From: Verrucomicrobiota bacterium | GTDB lineage: Bacteria; Verrucomicrobiota; Verrucomicrobiia; Opitutales; Opitutaceae | Direction: 5' to 3' | Assembly (NCBI GenBank): GCA_016209255.1 | Contig: JACQWL010000048.1 | Location: 1-47,275, forward strand | DNA length: 47,275 nt | Notes under the pieces: model-generated | Told to the model about the DNA's origin: nothing | What the model saw: only the letters and a program-made list of their open reading frames with translations | Database searches by the model: none | Position numbers and translations under genes: made by a program | Part shown: piece by piece, positions 33,315 through 41,258 of the stretch | How positions within the stretch are numbered: position 1 is the first letter of the stretch | How the letters are laid out: every line of letters starts with the position of its first letter

Positions 33315-34787
33315 ATGTACGTCGTAATGATCGCCTCAGAATGTGCGCCGGTGGCCAAAGTCGGCGGGCTGGGTGATGTCGTCTTCGGACTCTGCCGCGA
33401 GCTGGAAATCCGGGGCAACGCGGTGGAAATCATCCTGCCCAAGTATGACTGCCTGCGTTACGACAAGATCCACGACCTGCAGCTCGCGGCCAAGGACCTG
33501 TGGGTGCCGTGGTATGACAGCTCCGTTCACTGCAGCGTGTATTTCGGCTTCGTGCAGGGCCGCAAGTGTTTCTTCATCGAGCCGCACTCCGATCGGAATT
33601 TTTTCAATCGCCGCCTGTTTTACGGGCAGGAGGACGACGACCAGCGCTTCGCTTTTTTCAGCCGGGCCTCGCTGGAGTTTTTGTTTCGGAGCAACAAGCA
33701 TCCAGATGTCATTCACTGCCACGACTGGCAGACCGCCCTCGTGCCGGTGCTGCTTTACGAAATCTACGAGCAGGCGGGCATGACGCAGCCGCGCGTGTGC
33801 TTCACGCTGCACAACCTTTATCACCAGGGGGTCACCCGCGAACACATCCTCCGCGCCACGGGGTTGAACCGGCACGGCTATTTTTTCCACCCGGACCGGC
33901 TGCAGGACAATTTCAACCGCGGCGCCATCAACCTGATGAAGGGCGGCATCGTCTACTCCAACTTCGTCACAACCGTCTCGCCGCGATACGCGTGGGAGAT
34001 GTTGCACGCCGACCAGAGCTTCGGCTTGGGGCATACGCTGCAGCTCCACCGCCACAAGATCGGCGGCGTGCTCAACGGGCTGGATTACGACGTCTGGAAT
34101 CCGGAGGCCGATCCGCACATCCCCTGCCCCTATGGGGTCGCGACGCTGGACAACAAATACGAGAACAAGCGGGCGTTGCGGCAGCGGTTCTGGTTGCGGG
34201 ACGTGTTCCGGCCCATCGTCTGCTACATTGGCCGGCTGGATCATCAGAAAGGCGTGCCGCTCATCACCCACGCGATCCACTACTGCCTGCAACACGGCTG
34301 CCAGTTCGTGCTCCTGGGCACGAGCCCGGACCCGAAGGTCGCACAGCACTTCCAAGGCCTCAAACAGCACTACAACGACAATCCCGACTGCCACCTGGAG
34401 CTGAGTTTCAACGAGGAAATCTCCCATCTGATCTACGCCGGGGCGGACATGATTGTCGTTCCCAGCCTTTTCGAGCCGTGCGGACTCACGCAGCTGATCG
34501 GCCTCAGGTACGGCACCGTGCCGATCGTGCGCGCCACCGGCGGCCTGATGGACACGGTGTTCGACGCCAACCACTCGAACAAGCCGTATCACGAGCGCAC
34601 GGGTTATGTCTTCAACGATTTCAACCCCCAGGGCATCGAGTCGGCGCTCGAGCGCGCCATCGGCCTGTGGAGCAACTTCCCGCAGCACTTCCGCGAGCTG
34701 ATGATCAATGGCATGCGCTCCGATTTCTCGTGGAATCATCCCGGCCAGCACTACGTGAACGTGTACGAGCGCATCCGCGCGAAGTGA
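33315..34787 (+). CDS. glgA: Glycogen synthase (GT5, ADP-glucose dependent)
   Basis: 490 residues, normal length for bacterial GlgA. The N-terminal ADP-glucose binding loop is SECAPVAKVGGLGDVVFGLC (about 8-27). HDWQTALVP, YIGRLDHQKG and the C-terminal ADP-binding EPCGLTQLIGLRYGTVPIVR with TGG are all present. The enzyme extends alpha-1,4-glucan chains in the cytoplasm. It is the first gene of a co-directed run with GH57 enzymes and branching enzymes. No ADP-glucose pyrophosphorylase gene (glgC) is in the window. It looks intact. Confidence 0.95.
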   Translation: MYVVMIASECAPVAKVGGLGDVVFGLCRELEIRGNAVEIILPKYDCLRYDKIHDLQLAAKDLWVPWYDSSVHCSVYFGFVQGRKCFFIEPHSDRNFFNRRLFYGQEDDDQRFAFFSRASLEFLFRSNKHPDVIHCHDWQTALVPVLLYEIYEQAGMTQPRVCFTLHNLYHQGVTREHILRATGLNRHGYFFHPDRLQDNFNRGAINLMKGGIVYSNFVTTVSPRYAWEMLHADQSFGLGHTLQLHRHKIGGVLNGLDYDVWNPEADPHIPCPYGVATLDNKYENKRALRQRFWLRDVFRPIVCYIGRLDHQKGVPLITHAIHYCLQHGCQFVLLGTSPDPKVAQHFQGLKQHYNDNPDCHLELSFNEEISHLIYAGADMIVVPSLFEPCGLTQLIGLRYGTVPIVRATGGLMDTVFDANHSNKPYHERTGYVFNDFNPQGIESALERAIGLWSNFPQHFRELMINGMRSDFSWNHPGQHYVNVYERIRAK

Positions 34788-34987
34788 GAAAAATCCCCTC
34801 GAACCCCATTTCGGCCGCCCGCGCGAAGTGCCGGTCCCAGCGGGGAAACGGTCCGGCGAGCAGGGGAAAGAGGTCGTATAATATCATCGGTGGGCAGCGC
34901 GAGCCCGGCGGAGCCTGGCTCCCGCACGCGGAATTTGACGGAGCCGTCTTTTTCGGCGTCTGTGACGCCCGATTTGTTTCCCAACCC

Positions 34988-36451
34988 ATGAACGACCTCC
35001 TCGAATACGTTGCCCAGCGGCCCAACCTCTCCGGCTCGCAGCCGACGATCGATACCGCGCTGCGCGCCAGCCGGAACCGGCCGGTGTTTCTGCCCGACCG
35101 CCGCATCGATTTCGGCCGCGCGAAAAGCGCCTTCGCCATCGCCCTGCACATGCACCAGCCGCTGATTCCCGCCGGCGGCGGGGATCTTTCGACGGCCGAG
35201 ATCATCAGCAACCTGAAACACATGATGGACAACCCGGGAACCGGCGACAATCACAACGCCTCCGTTTTCCACTGGTGCTACAAGCGCATCGGCGAGTTCG
35301 TCCCGCAACTGGTCGATGAGGGAAAACAGCCGCGCGTCATGCTGGAGTATTCCGGGACACTCCTGCACGGCCTCCGCCAGATGGGGTTGAACGATGTCTT
35401 CGACTCCCTGAAGCGAATCACCTGCGAGCCGCGCTATTGCGCATCGGTGGAATGGCTGGGTGCGCCCTGGGGACATGCGGTGGCGCCGTCGACGCCGGTG
35501 CAGGATTACCGGCTGCACGTCACCGCCTGGCAGCATCACTTCGCGGCCATCTTCGGGATGGAGGCGCTGGCGCGCGTGCGCGGCTTTTCGCCCGCGGAGA
35601 TGGCGCTGCCGAATCATCCGGACACGGCCTACGAGTTCGTAACGACGCTGAAGGATTGCGGCTACCAGTGGGTGCTGGTGCAGGAGCACACCGTCGAGCG
35701 GCCGGAAAACGGTGGCGGGCTGGAGCGCCGGCACCTGCCGCACCGGCTGGTTTGCCGAAACTCCCACGGCAAGGAGGCGAGCATCATCGCGATCGTCAAG
35801 ACGCAGGGCAGCGACACCAAGCTCGTCGCCCAGATGCAGCCCTACTACGAGGCGAAGAGCCTTGCCCGCTGGGAACTGGCCGGCCGGCAGGTTCCGCCGC
35901 TGGTCACGCAGATCGCCGACGGCGAAAACGGCGGCGTCATGATGAACGAGTTCCCGTCCAAATTCATGGAGGCGATGCGCGAATGCACGGGCTCCGACAC
36001 GCCGGCGATGAACGCGACGGAATACCTGGAGCACCTCTTTGCGCTGGGGATTCAGGAAAAGGATCTGCCCGCGGCGCAGCCCATCTGCCAGAAGCGGATT
36101 TGGGACCGGTTCAAGCCGGGCGACGGCCTCGAGAAAATGGCGAAAGTGATCGAGCAGTTGAAAAAGGAGGATCACCGGTTCCACGTCGACGGCGGCAGCT
36201 GGACGAACGACATCTCGTGGGTGCGGGGCTACGACAACGTGCTCGGGCCCATGGAGCGGGTCAGTTCGCTCTTTTTCGAAAAAGTCCTGAAGGCCGGGGT
36301 GTCGCCGGCCGATCCCCGCTATCGCAACGCGCTGTTTCACCTCCTCTGTTCGCAGACCAGCTGCTACCGCTACTGGGGCCAGGGGGTCTGGACGGATTAC
36401 GGCCGCGAAATCTGCCGCCGGCTCGAAGCGATCCTGCAACACGATTTTTGA
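34988..36451 (+). CDS. GH57 alpha-glucan-active enzyme, first copy
   Basis: 487 residues. GH57 region 1 is clear as ALHMHQPLIPAGG at about 53. A candidate nucleophile Glu204 is in GFSPAEMALPNHP and a candidate acid/base Asp311 in IADGENGGVMMNEF. GH57 retaining enzymes include amylases, 4-alpha-glucanotransferases and branching enzymes, and this subgroup's activity is not settled. No signal peptide is seen, so it acts in the cytoplasm on glycogen or maltodextrin. It ends RLEAILQHDF. A paralogue, roughly 60 percent identical by eye, follows after the hicBA pair. The 200-bp gap upstream holds nothing recognisable. The start at 34988 is the first ATG after non-coding-like sequence. Confidence 0.88.
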   Translation: MNDLLEYVAQRPNLSGSQPTIDTALRASRNRPVFLPDRRIDFGRAKSAFAIALHMHQPLIPAGGGDLSTAEIISNLKHMMDNPGTGDNHNASVFHWCYKRIGEFVPQLVDEGKQPRVMLEYSGTLLHGLRQMGLNDVFDSLKRITCEPRYCASVEWLGAPWGHAVAPSTPVQDYRLHVTAWQHHFAAIFGMEALARVRGFSPAEMALPNHPDTAYEFVTTLKDCGYQWVLVQEHTVERPENGGGLERRHLPHRLVCRNSHGKEASIIAIVKTQGSDTKLVAQMQPYYEAKSLARWELAGRQVPPLVTQIADGENGGVMMNEFPSKFMEAMRECTGSDTPAMNATEYLEHLFALGIQEKDLPAAQPICQKRIWDRFKPGDGLEKMAKVIEQLKKEDHRFHVDGGSWTNDISWVRGYDNVLGPMERVSSLFFEKVLKAGVSPADPRYRNALFHLLCSQTSCYRYWGQGVWTDYGREICRRLEAILQHDF

Positions 36452-36570
36452 TGACCGCCGCCGGGATGCCGGGGTTGAGCGCGACCGCTGGCCGGAAATC
36501 AGCCCGGGGGAGGAGGAACTCCCGATTTCGCGCGCTTGCGATGGCCGGGGTAGTCGGTCAGCTTGTGGGC

Positions 36571-36774
36571 ATGAACGAACTGGTTTTCGCGGTCACACAG
36601 GAAGGCGATGGCGGTTTTGTCGCCGAGGCACTCGGGGAGAGCATCTTCACGCAGGCCGACACTTGGGACGAGCTGCGCGTCAACGTGCGCGAGGCCGTGA
36701 CGGCGTTTTATTTCGACCGACCCGCCCCGGCCAGCGTGCGGCTGCATCTCGTGCGCGACGAAGTGATCGCATGA
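36571..36774 (+). CDS. hicB: HicB-like antitoxin
   Basis: 67 residues. MNELVFAVTQEGDGGFVAEA and GESIFTQADTWDELRVNVRE match the short degraded-RNase-H-like fold of HicB-type antitoxins. It overlaps the downstream HicA-like gene by four bases (ATGA). No separate C-terminal DNA-binding domain is present, as in the short HicB forms. The pair is inserted between two paralogous GH57 genes, so the arrangement there is glgA-GH57-hicB-hicA-GH57. Confidence 0.8.
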   Translation: MNELVFAVTQEGDGGFVAEALGESIFTQADTWDELRVNVREAVTAFYFDRPAPASVRLHLVRDEVIA

Positions 36775-37010
36775 AGTTGCCGCGCGACCTTTATGGCCGC
36801 GATCTGGCGGCGGGGTTATGCCGAAACTGGGACTATCGGCAGGTCAATCAGGTGGGCAGCCACATCATTTTGCAGACGGAGACACCCGGGCATCACCGCC
36901 TCGCGGTGCCGGATCACAAGCCGCTGAGGATTGGCACGCTCAACGGCATCCTGCGCGATGTCGCTACCGCCAAGCACACGACACGCGAGGCCATATTGGC
37001 TTCCCTCTAA
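36771..37010 (+). CDS. hicA: HicA-like (YcfA family) mRNA interferase toxin
   Basis: 79 residues. LYGRDLAAGLCRNWDYRQVN then VGSHIILQTETPG, with the conserved catalytic His in GSH, and HKPLRIGTLNGILRDV form the dsRBD-like HicA fold. HicA cleaves mRNA and is neutralised by HicB. Its start overlaps the antitoxin stop, so translation is coupled. 81 bases separate it from the next GH57 gene, which may be read from the same transcript. Confidence 0.85.
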   Translation: MKLPRDLYGRDLAAGLCRNWDYRQVNQVGSHIILQTETPGHHRLAVPDHKPLRIGTLNGILRDVATAKHTTREAILASL

Positions 37011-37091
37011 GTCGCGGCCCGACCGATGCCTTGGTCGGCCGGCGCGATCGGTGGTCGGCCGGATGTTTCCAACTCAAAATACGATTTTACC

Positions 37092-38567
37092 ATGAGCGAA
37101 CTGCCTCAGTTCATAGACGGCCTGCCCAACATTTCCGGATGGGACGAGGCGCGCGACGAAGCGACCCACCGGGGACGGGATCGCAGCGTTTTTCTCCACG
37201 AGAGCGGCATCGATTTTGGCCGCGCGCGGGGAGCGTGCGCCGTGGCGCTGCACATGCACCAGCCGCTGATTCCAGCGGGCGGCCCGGGCCGCGGCGCCGA
37301 TCCGCGCCACGAGCCGCTCGTCGGCAATCTCCGGTTCATGGAAGGAAGCCCCTTCGAGGAGGATCGGCACAACGCCGATGTCTACCGCCGGTGCTACCGC
37401 CGCCCGGGCGAGTTCATTCCGCAAATGGTCTGCGAGGGCAGGCAACCGCGGCTCACGCTGGATTACACCGGCACGCTGTTCCTCGGCCTGCAGCAGATGG
37501 GCGCGCACGATGTCCTCGACGCGCTGCGCACCCTCGCCTGCGATCCGCGCTACCGGCGCTGCGTCGAATGGCTGGGCACCACGTGGGGCCACACGGTGGC
37601 GCCCTCCACTCCGCCGCAGGATTTTCGGCTGCACGTGACGGCGTGGCAGAATCATTTCGCCTCGCTCTTCGGCCTCGAGGCCCTCAGCCGCGTGCGCGGC
37701 TTCATGCCTTCCGAATTGGCGCTGCCCAACCACCCCGACGTGGCCTACGAGTTCGTGAAGACGCTGAAGGATTGCGGCTATCGGTGGGCGATCGTGCAGG
37801 AGCACACGGTGGAGAATCCGGATTCGGGTTGGGGCTCGCCTTATCTTCATCTGCCGAACCGGATGGTCTGCACGAACTCGCGCGGCGAGACGGCCAGCAT
37901 CGTCGTGTTGATCAAGACCAGGGGCAGCGACACGAAGATCGTCGGGCACATGCAGCCGTATGACGAGGCGTGCAGCCAGTCGCGGTGGGACTACCGGGGA
38001 CGGAAGATCCTTCCGCTGGTCACGCAAATCGCCGACGGCGAAAACGGCCACGTGATGATGAACGAGTTTCCCGGCACGTATCTCGACGTGGTGCGCCGCG
38101 CCTCCGGCTCGGACGTGCCGCTCGTCAACCCCACGGAATATCTGGAATACCTCTCGGCCGACGGCTGGAGGGAGGAGGATTTTCCGGTGGTCCAACCCGT
38201 CCGGCAAAAACGGATCTGGGAACGGTTCCGTCCCGGCGAAGGGCCGGAAAAACTGGCACAGGTCATCGAGCAGTTGCGCCGCGAGGACTACCATTTCCAC
38301 GTCGAAGGCGGCAGTTGGACCAACGACATCTCGTGGATCTACGGTTACGAAAACGTGCTCGGGCCGATGGAGAAGGCCAGCGCGCTGTTTTACGAAAAGG
38401 TGTTGCGCGCGGGCGTCTGGCCGGGCGAACAGCGTTATCGCAACGCGCTGTTTCATCTGCTCACCGCGCAGACCAGTTGCTTCCGCTACTGGGGCCAGGG
38501 GCGCTGGACGGACTACGGCCGCGAAATCAGCCGCCGGGCCCTGGAGATTCTCACCCACGATTTTTAG
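37092..38567 (+). CDS. GH57 alpha-glucan-active enzyme, second copy
   Basis: 491 residues, a paralogue of the first GH57 protein along its whole length. It shares ALHMHQPLIPAGGPG, GFMPSELALPNHP (candidate nucleophile Glu) and IADGENGHVMMNEF (candidate acid/base Asp), and ends RALEILTHDF. The start at 37092 gives MSELPQFIDGLPNISGWDEA, which aligns with the paralogue N-terminus; the upstream in-frame ATG at 37026 does not. Two copies side by side suggest division of labour in alpha-glucan remodelling, or a hetero-oligomer. Both are guesses. No deletion is seen. Confidence 0.88.
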   Translation: MSELPQFIDGLPNISGWDEARDEATHRGRDRSVFLHESGIDFGRARGACAVALHMHQPLIPAGGPGRGADPRHEPLVGNLRFMEGSPFEEDRHNADVYRRCYRRPGEFIPQMVCEGRQPRLTLDYTGTLFLGLQQMGAHDVLDALRTLACDPRYRRCVEWLGTTWGHTVAPSTPPQDFRLHVTAWQNHFASLFGLEALSRVRGFMPSELALPNHPDVAYEFVKTLKDCGYRWAIVQEHTVENPDSGWGSPYLHLPNRMVCTNSRGETASIVVLIKTRGSDTKIVGHMQPYDEACSQSRWDYRGRKILPLVTQIADGENGHVMMNEFPGTYLDVVRRASGSDVPLVNPTEYLEYLSADGWREEDFPVVQPVRQKRIWERFRPGEGPEKLAQVIEQLRREDYHFHVEGGSWTNDISWIYGYENVLGPMEKASALFYEKVLRAGVWPGEQRYRNALFHLLTAQTSCFRYWGQGRWTDYGREISRRALEILTHDF

Positions 38568-38686
38568 CCGGCGTGTTTCGCCTGCCAATCCGTTGACAAA
38601 CCAAACCGCCTCGTCGGAATGGGGGCGCCACATAGGGCCGGGCACATGCTGCCCGCGCCACTTCACCAAACGACGGATACTCGAAC

Positions 38687-41206
38687 TTGCAGGAAAAATT
38701 GATCACTTCCGATCCGGCCATAAAATTGGGCCGGCCTGTGGTTGCGGGCACGCGAGTCACCGTCGACGAGGTCCTGGACCAGCTGGCGGCGGGCGCCACC
38801 ATCGCCGAAATAATCGAGAGCCACCCCGGGCTCGAGGTCGAAGGCATCATGAGTGCGCTGGCCTTCGCCGCCGATGCCGTGCGGGACGATTCTCCGCTCG
38901 AGAAAACATCGCCGCTCGATCTGCACGGCCCGCATGTCGTCTCGATCCCGGATGCCTCGACCGGGACGAACCAGAACGCGATCGCCGTCCGCGCCTTCCT
39001 GCCGGACGCCACGGCCGTCTCGGTTCGACGGTTGCTGCCGGCGCCACCGCCAGCCGGGCGCGCGTGGTTTCCCGGGCTGGAGCCGGCCACTCCGGGTCCC
39101 GAACCGGATGCCGTCGAGCTTCCGACGCTTCATCCGATGGAGCGCGTTCATCCAGCCGGAGTCTTTGAGGCTCTTTTTCCCGGCGAGACGGAACCGTTCC
39201 CTTACCAGCTTGCCGTCACGTCGGACGACGGCGAGACGCGGCTGATCGACGCCCCGCATGCTTTGCCGCCGTATCTTGCCAGCGGGGACCTGCCTCCGTT
39301 TGCGGAATCGGCGAGCCGTGACGCCGGCTCATCCGAGCACGCGCGGCGCGCCTGCCGCTGGCATGAGCTGCTTGGGGCCCATCCCGTTGAACACGCCGGT
39401 TTGAAGGGAACGGCCTTCGCCGTCTGGGCCCCAAATGCCGCGAGCGTGAGTGTGATTGGCGACTTCAACCAGTGGGACGCGCTCGGTCATCCCATGCGCC
39501 CGGTCGACATCACGGGCGTGTGGGAGCTGTTCGTGCCGGGATTGGGCGAGGGCGCACTCTACAAGTATCGCATCACCTCCCGGGATGACGGCCGCCAGTT
39601 CGATCGGGCGGATCCCTATGCGTTCGCGGCGGAATTGCGGCCCCGGACCGCGTCCGTCGTTTGGAATCTCAACCGCCATCAATGGCACGATGAGGAATGG
39701 CTGAAGGCGCGGCCGCAACGCCAGGCCTCGGACTCGCCGATCGCGATCTACGAGGTGCATCTGGGGTCGTGGCGGCGTTCACCGGCGGCGAACGGCGGCG
39801 GCGCGCCGCGCTGGCTCACGTATCGGGAATTGGCGGACAAACTGGTGCCGTACGTCAAGGAAATGGGCTACACGCACATCGAGCCGATGCCGGTGGCCGA
39901 ACACCCCTTCGACGGTTCGTGGGGCTACCAGATCACGGGGTTCTTCGCCCCCACGGCGCGCTACGGTTCGCCGGACGATTTCCGCTACTTTGTGGACACG
40001 GCGCATCAGGCGGGCCTGGGCGTCATCATGGACTGGGTGCCAGGACATTTCCCGAAAGACGCACACGGGCTGGCGCTCTTCGACGGCAGCCACCTGTATG
40101 AGCACGCCGACCCGCGCCGGAGCGAGAACCTCGAGTGGGGGACGCTGTCGTTCAATCTCGCGCGGGATGAGGTGAGTGCGTTCCTGCTTTCGAACGCCCT
40201 TTTCTGGGTGGAGCAGTACCACGTCGACGGCCTCCGGGTGGATGCGGTCTCCTCGATGGTCTACCTGGATTATTCGCGCCAGCACTGGGTGCCGAACGAA
40301 TTTGGCGGCCGGGAGAATCTGGAAGCGACCGCGTTTCTCCAGCGGCTGAACAACCTCATGCATCGGGAACACCCCGGGGTGTTGATGATCGCCGAGGAAT
40401 CCACCGCGTGGCCGCACGTGACGGGCCGCGAGATCCCGGACAGTCTCGGCTTCGACCTGAAATGGAACCTCGGCTGGATGCATGACACGCTGGGCTACGC
40501 GCAAAGGGATCCGCTGTTCCGCCGCCATCACCACCACAACCTGACCTTTTCGCTCACCTACGCGTTCAGCGAGAGCTTTCTGCTGCCCCTCTCCCACGAC
40601 GAGGTCGTGCACGGCAAACGCTCGCTGCTGTCCAAGATGCCGGGCGATTCGTGGCAGCAGTTCGCCAACCTCCGGGCGCTTTACGGGTACATGTATGCCC
40701 ACCCCGGCAAGAAACTGCACTTCATGGGGAGCGAGTTCGGACCGCGGCTCGAATGGAATCACGACACGGAACTCGACTGGACGCTGCTGGAGCACGAGCC
40801 GCACGCCCAGCTGAGAGCCTATGTCAAGGAGCTGAACCGGCTGTACGCCGCGCACCCGGCGTTGCACGAAGTGGATTTCAGTTGGGCCGGCTTCCAGTGG
40901 CTCGATTGCGACGACGCGGACCGCAGCATCGTGTCTTTCCTCCGGCGCGGCAGGAACGACGCGGATTTCCTGGTCGTGGTGGTGAACTTCACGCCGGTGC
41001 CACGCGCGGACTATCGCCTGGGGGTGCCCGTGGCCGGTTGCTACACGGAATTGCTGAACAGTGACGCGGCCGCTTTCGGCGGCAGCAATCGGCGCAACCC
41101 GGCCCATCTTCCGAGCGAGTCAACCCCGGTCAACGGACAGCCGCATTCGGTTGCCGCCACCCTGCCGCCATTGGGGATCGCGATATTCGCTCGCGACGCG
41201 GATTAG
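38687..41206 (+). CDS. glgB: Glycogen branching enzyme with an N-terminal DUF433 antitoxin-like domain
   Basis: 839 residues. Residues 4-65 (LITSDPAIKLGRPVVAGTRV, EVLDQLAAGATIAEIIESHP) are a DUF433 domain, a VapB-like antitoxin fold. At about 75 the frame passes into the GlgB N1 domain (DLHGPHVV, AIAVRAFLPDA). Then come CBM48 (AFAVWAPNAASVSVIGDFNQ, about 243) and the GH13_9 barrel: Asp519 in DGLRVDAVSS, the Glu pair at 570-571 in IAEEST and Asp638 in LSHDEVVHGK. The C-terminal beta domain ends IAIFARDAD. The enzyme makes alpha-1,6 branches. The DUF433 part is not a usual GlgB feature and probably came from a neighbouring toxin-antitoxin gene by deletion, removing the native GlgB start. An internal start cannot be excluded. 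Confidence 0.88.
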   Translation: MQEKLITSDPAIKLGRPVVAGTRVTVDEVLDQLAAGATIAEIIESHPGLEVEGIMSALAFAADAVRDDSPLEKTSPLDLHGPHVVSIPDASTGTNQNAIAVRAFLPDATAVSVRRLLPAPPPAGRAWFPGLEPATPGPEPDAVELPTLHPMERVHPAGVFEALFPGETEPFPYQLAVTSDDGETRLIDAPHALPPYLASGDLPPFAESASRDAGSSEHARRACRWHELLGAHPVEHAGLKGTAFAVWAPNAASVSVIGDFNQWDALGHPMRPVDITGVWELFVPGLGEGALYKYRITSRDDGRQFDRADPYAFAAELRPRTASVVWNLNRHQWHDEEWLKARPQRQASDSPIAIYEVHLGSWRRSPAANGGGAPRWLTYRELADKLVPYVKEMGYTHIEPMPVAEHPFDGSWGYQITGFFAPTARYGSPDDFRYFVDTAHQAGLGVIMDWVPGHFPKDAHGLALFDGSHLYEHADPRRSENLEWGTLSFNLARDEVSAFLLSNALFWVEQYHVDGLRVDAVSSMVYLDYSRQHWVPNEFGGRENLEATAFLQRLNNLMHREHPGVLMIAEESTAWPHVTGREIPDSLGFDLKWNLGWMHDTLGYAQRDPLFRRHHHHNLTFSLTYAFSESFLLPLSHDEVVHGKRSLLSKMPGDSWQQFANLRALYGYMYAHPGKKLHFMGSEFGPRLEWNHDTELDWTLLEHEPHAQLRAYVKELNRLYAAHPALHEVDFSWAGFQWLDCDDADRSIVSFLRRGRNDADFLVVVVNFTPVPRADYRLGVPVAGCYTELLNSDAAAFGGSNRRNPAHLPSESTPVNGQPHSVAATLPPLGIAIFARDAD

Positions 41207-41258
41207 GAAGCAGAATTCGCGCTAGACGCGCCCGCGCCACGCGAACACCCTCGCGGCC

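Noticed and set aside
33336-34751. 471-codon minus-strand frame opposite glgA
   Set aside because: Shadow of a conserved glycogen synthase; composition is typical of antisense frames.
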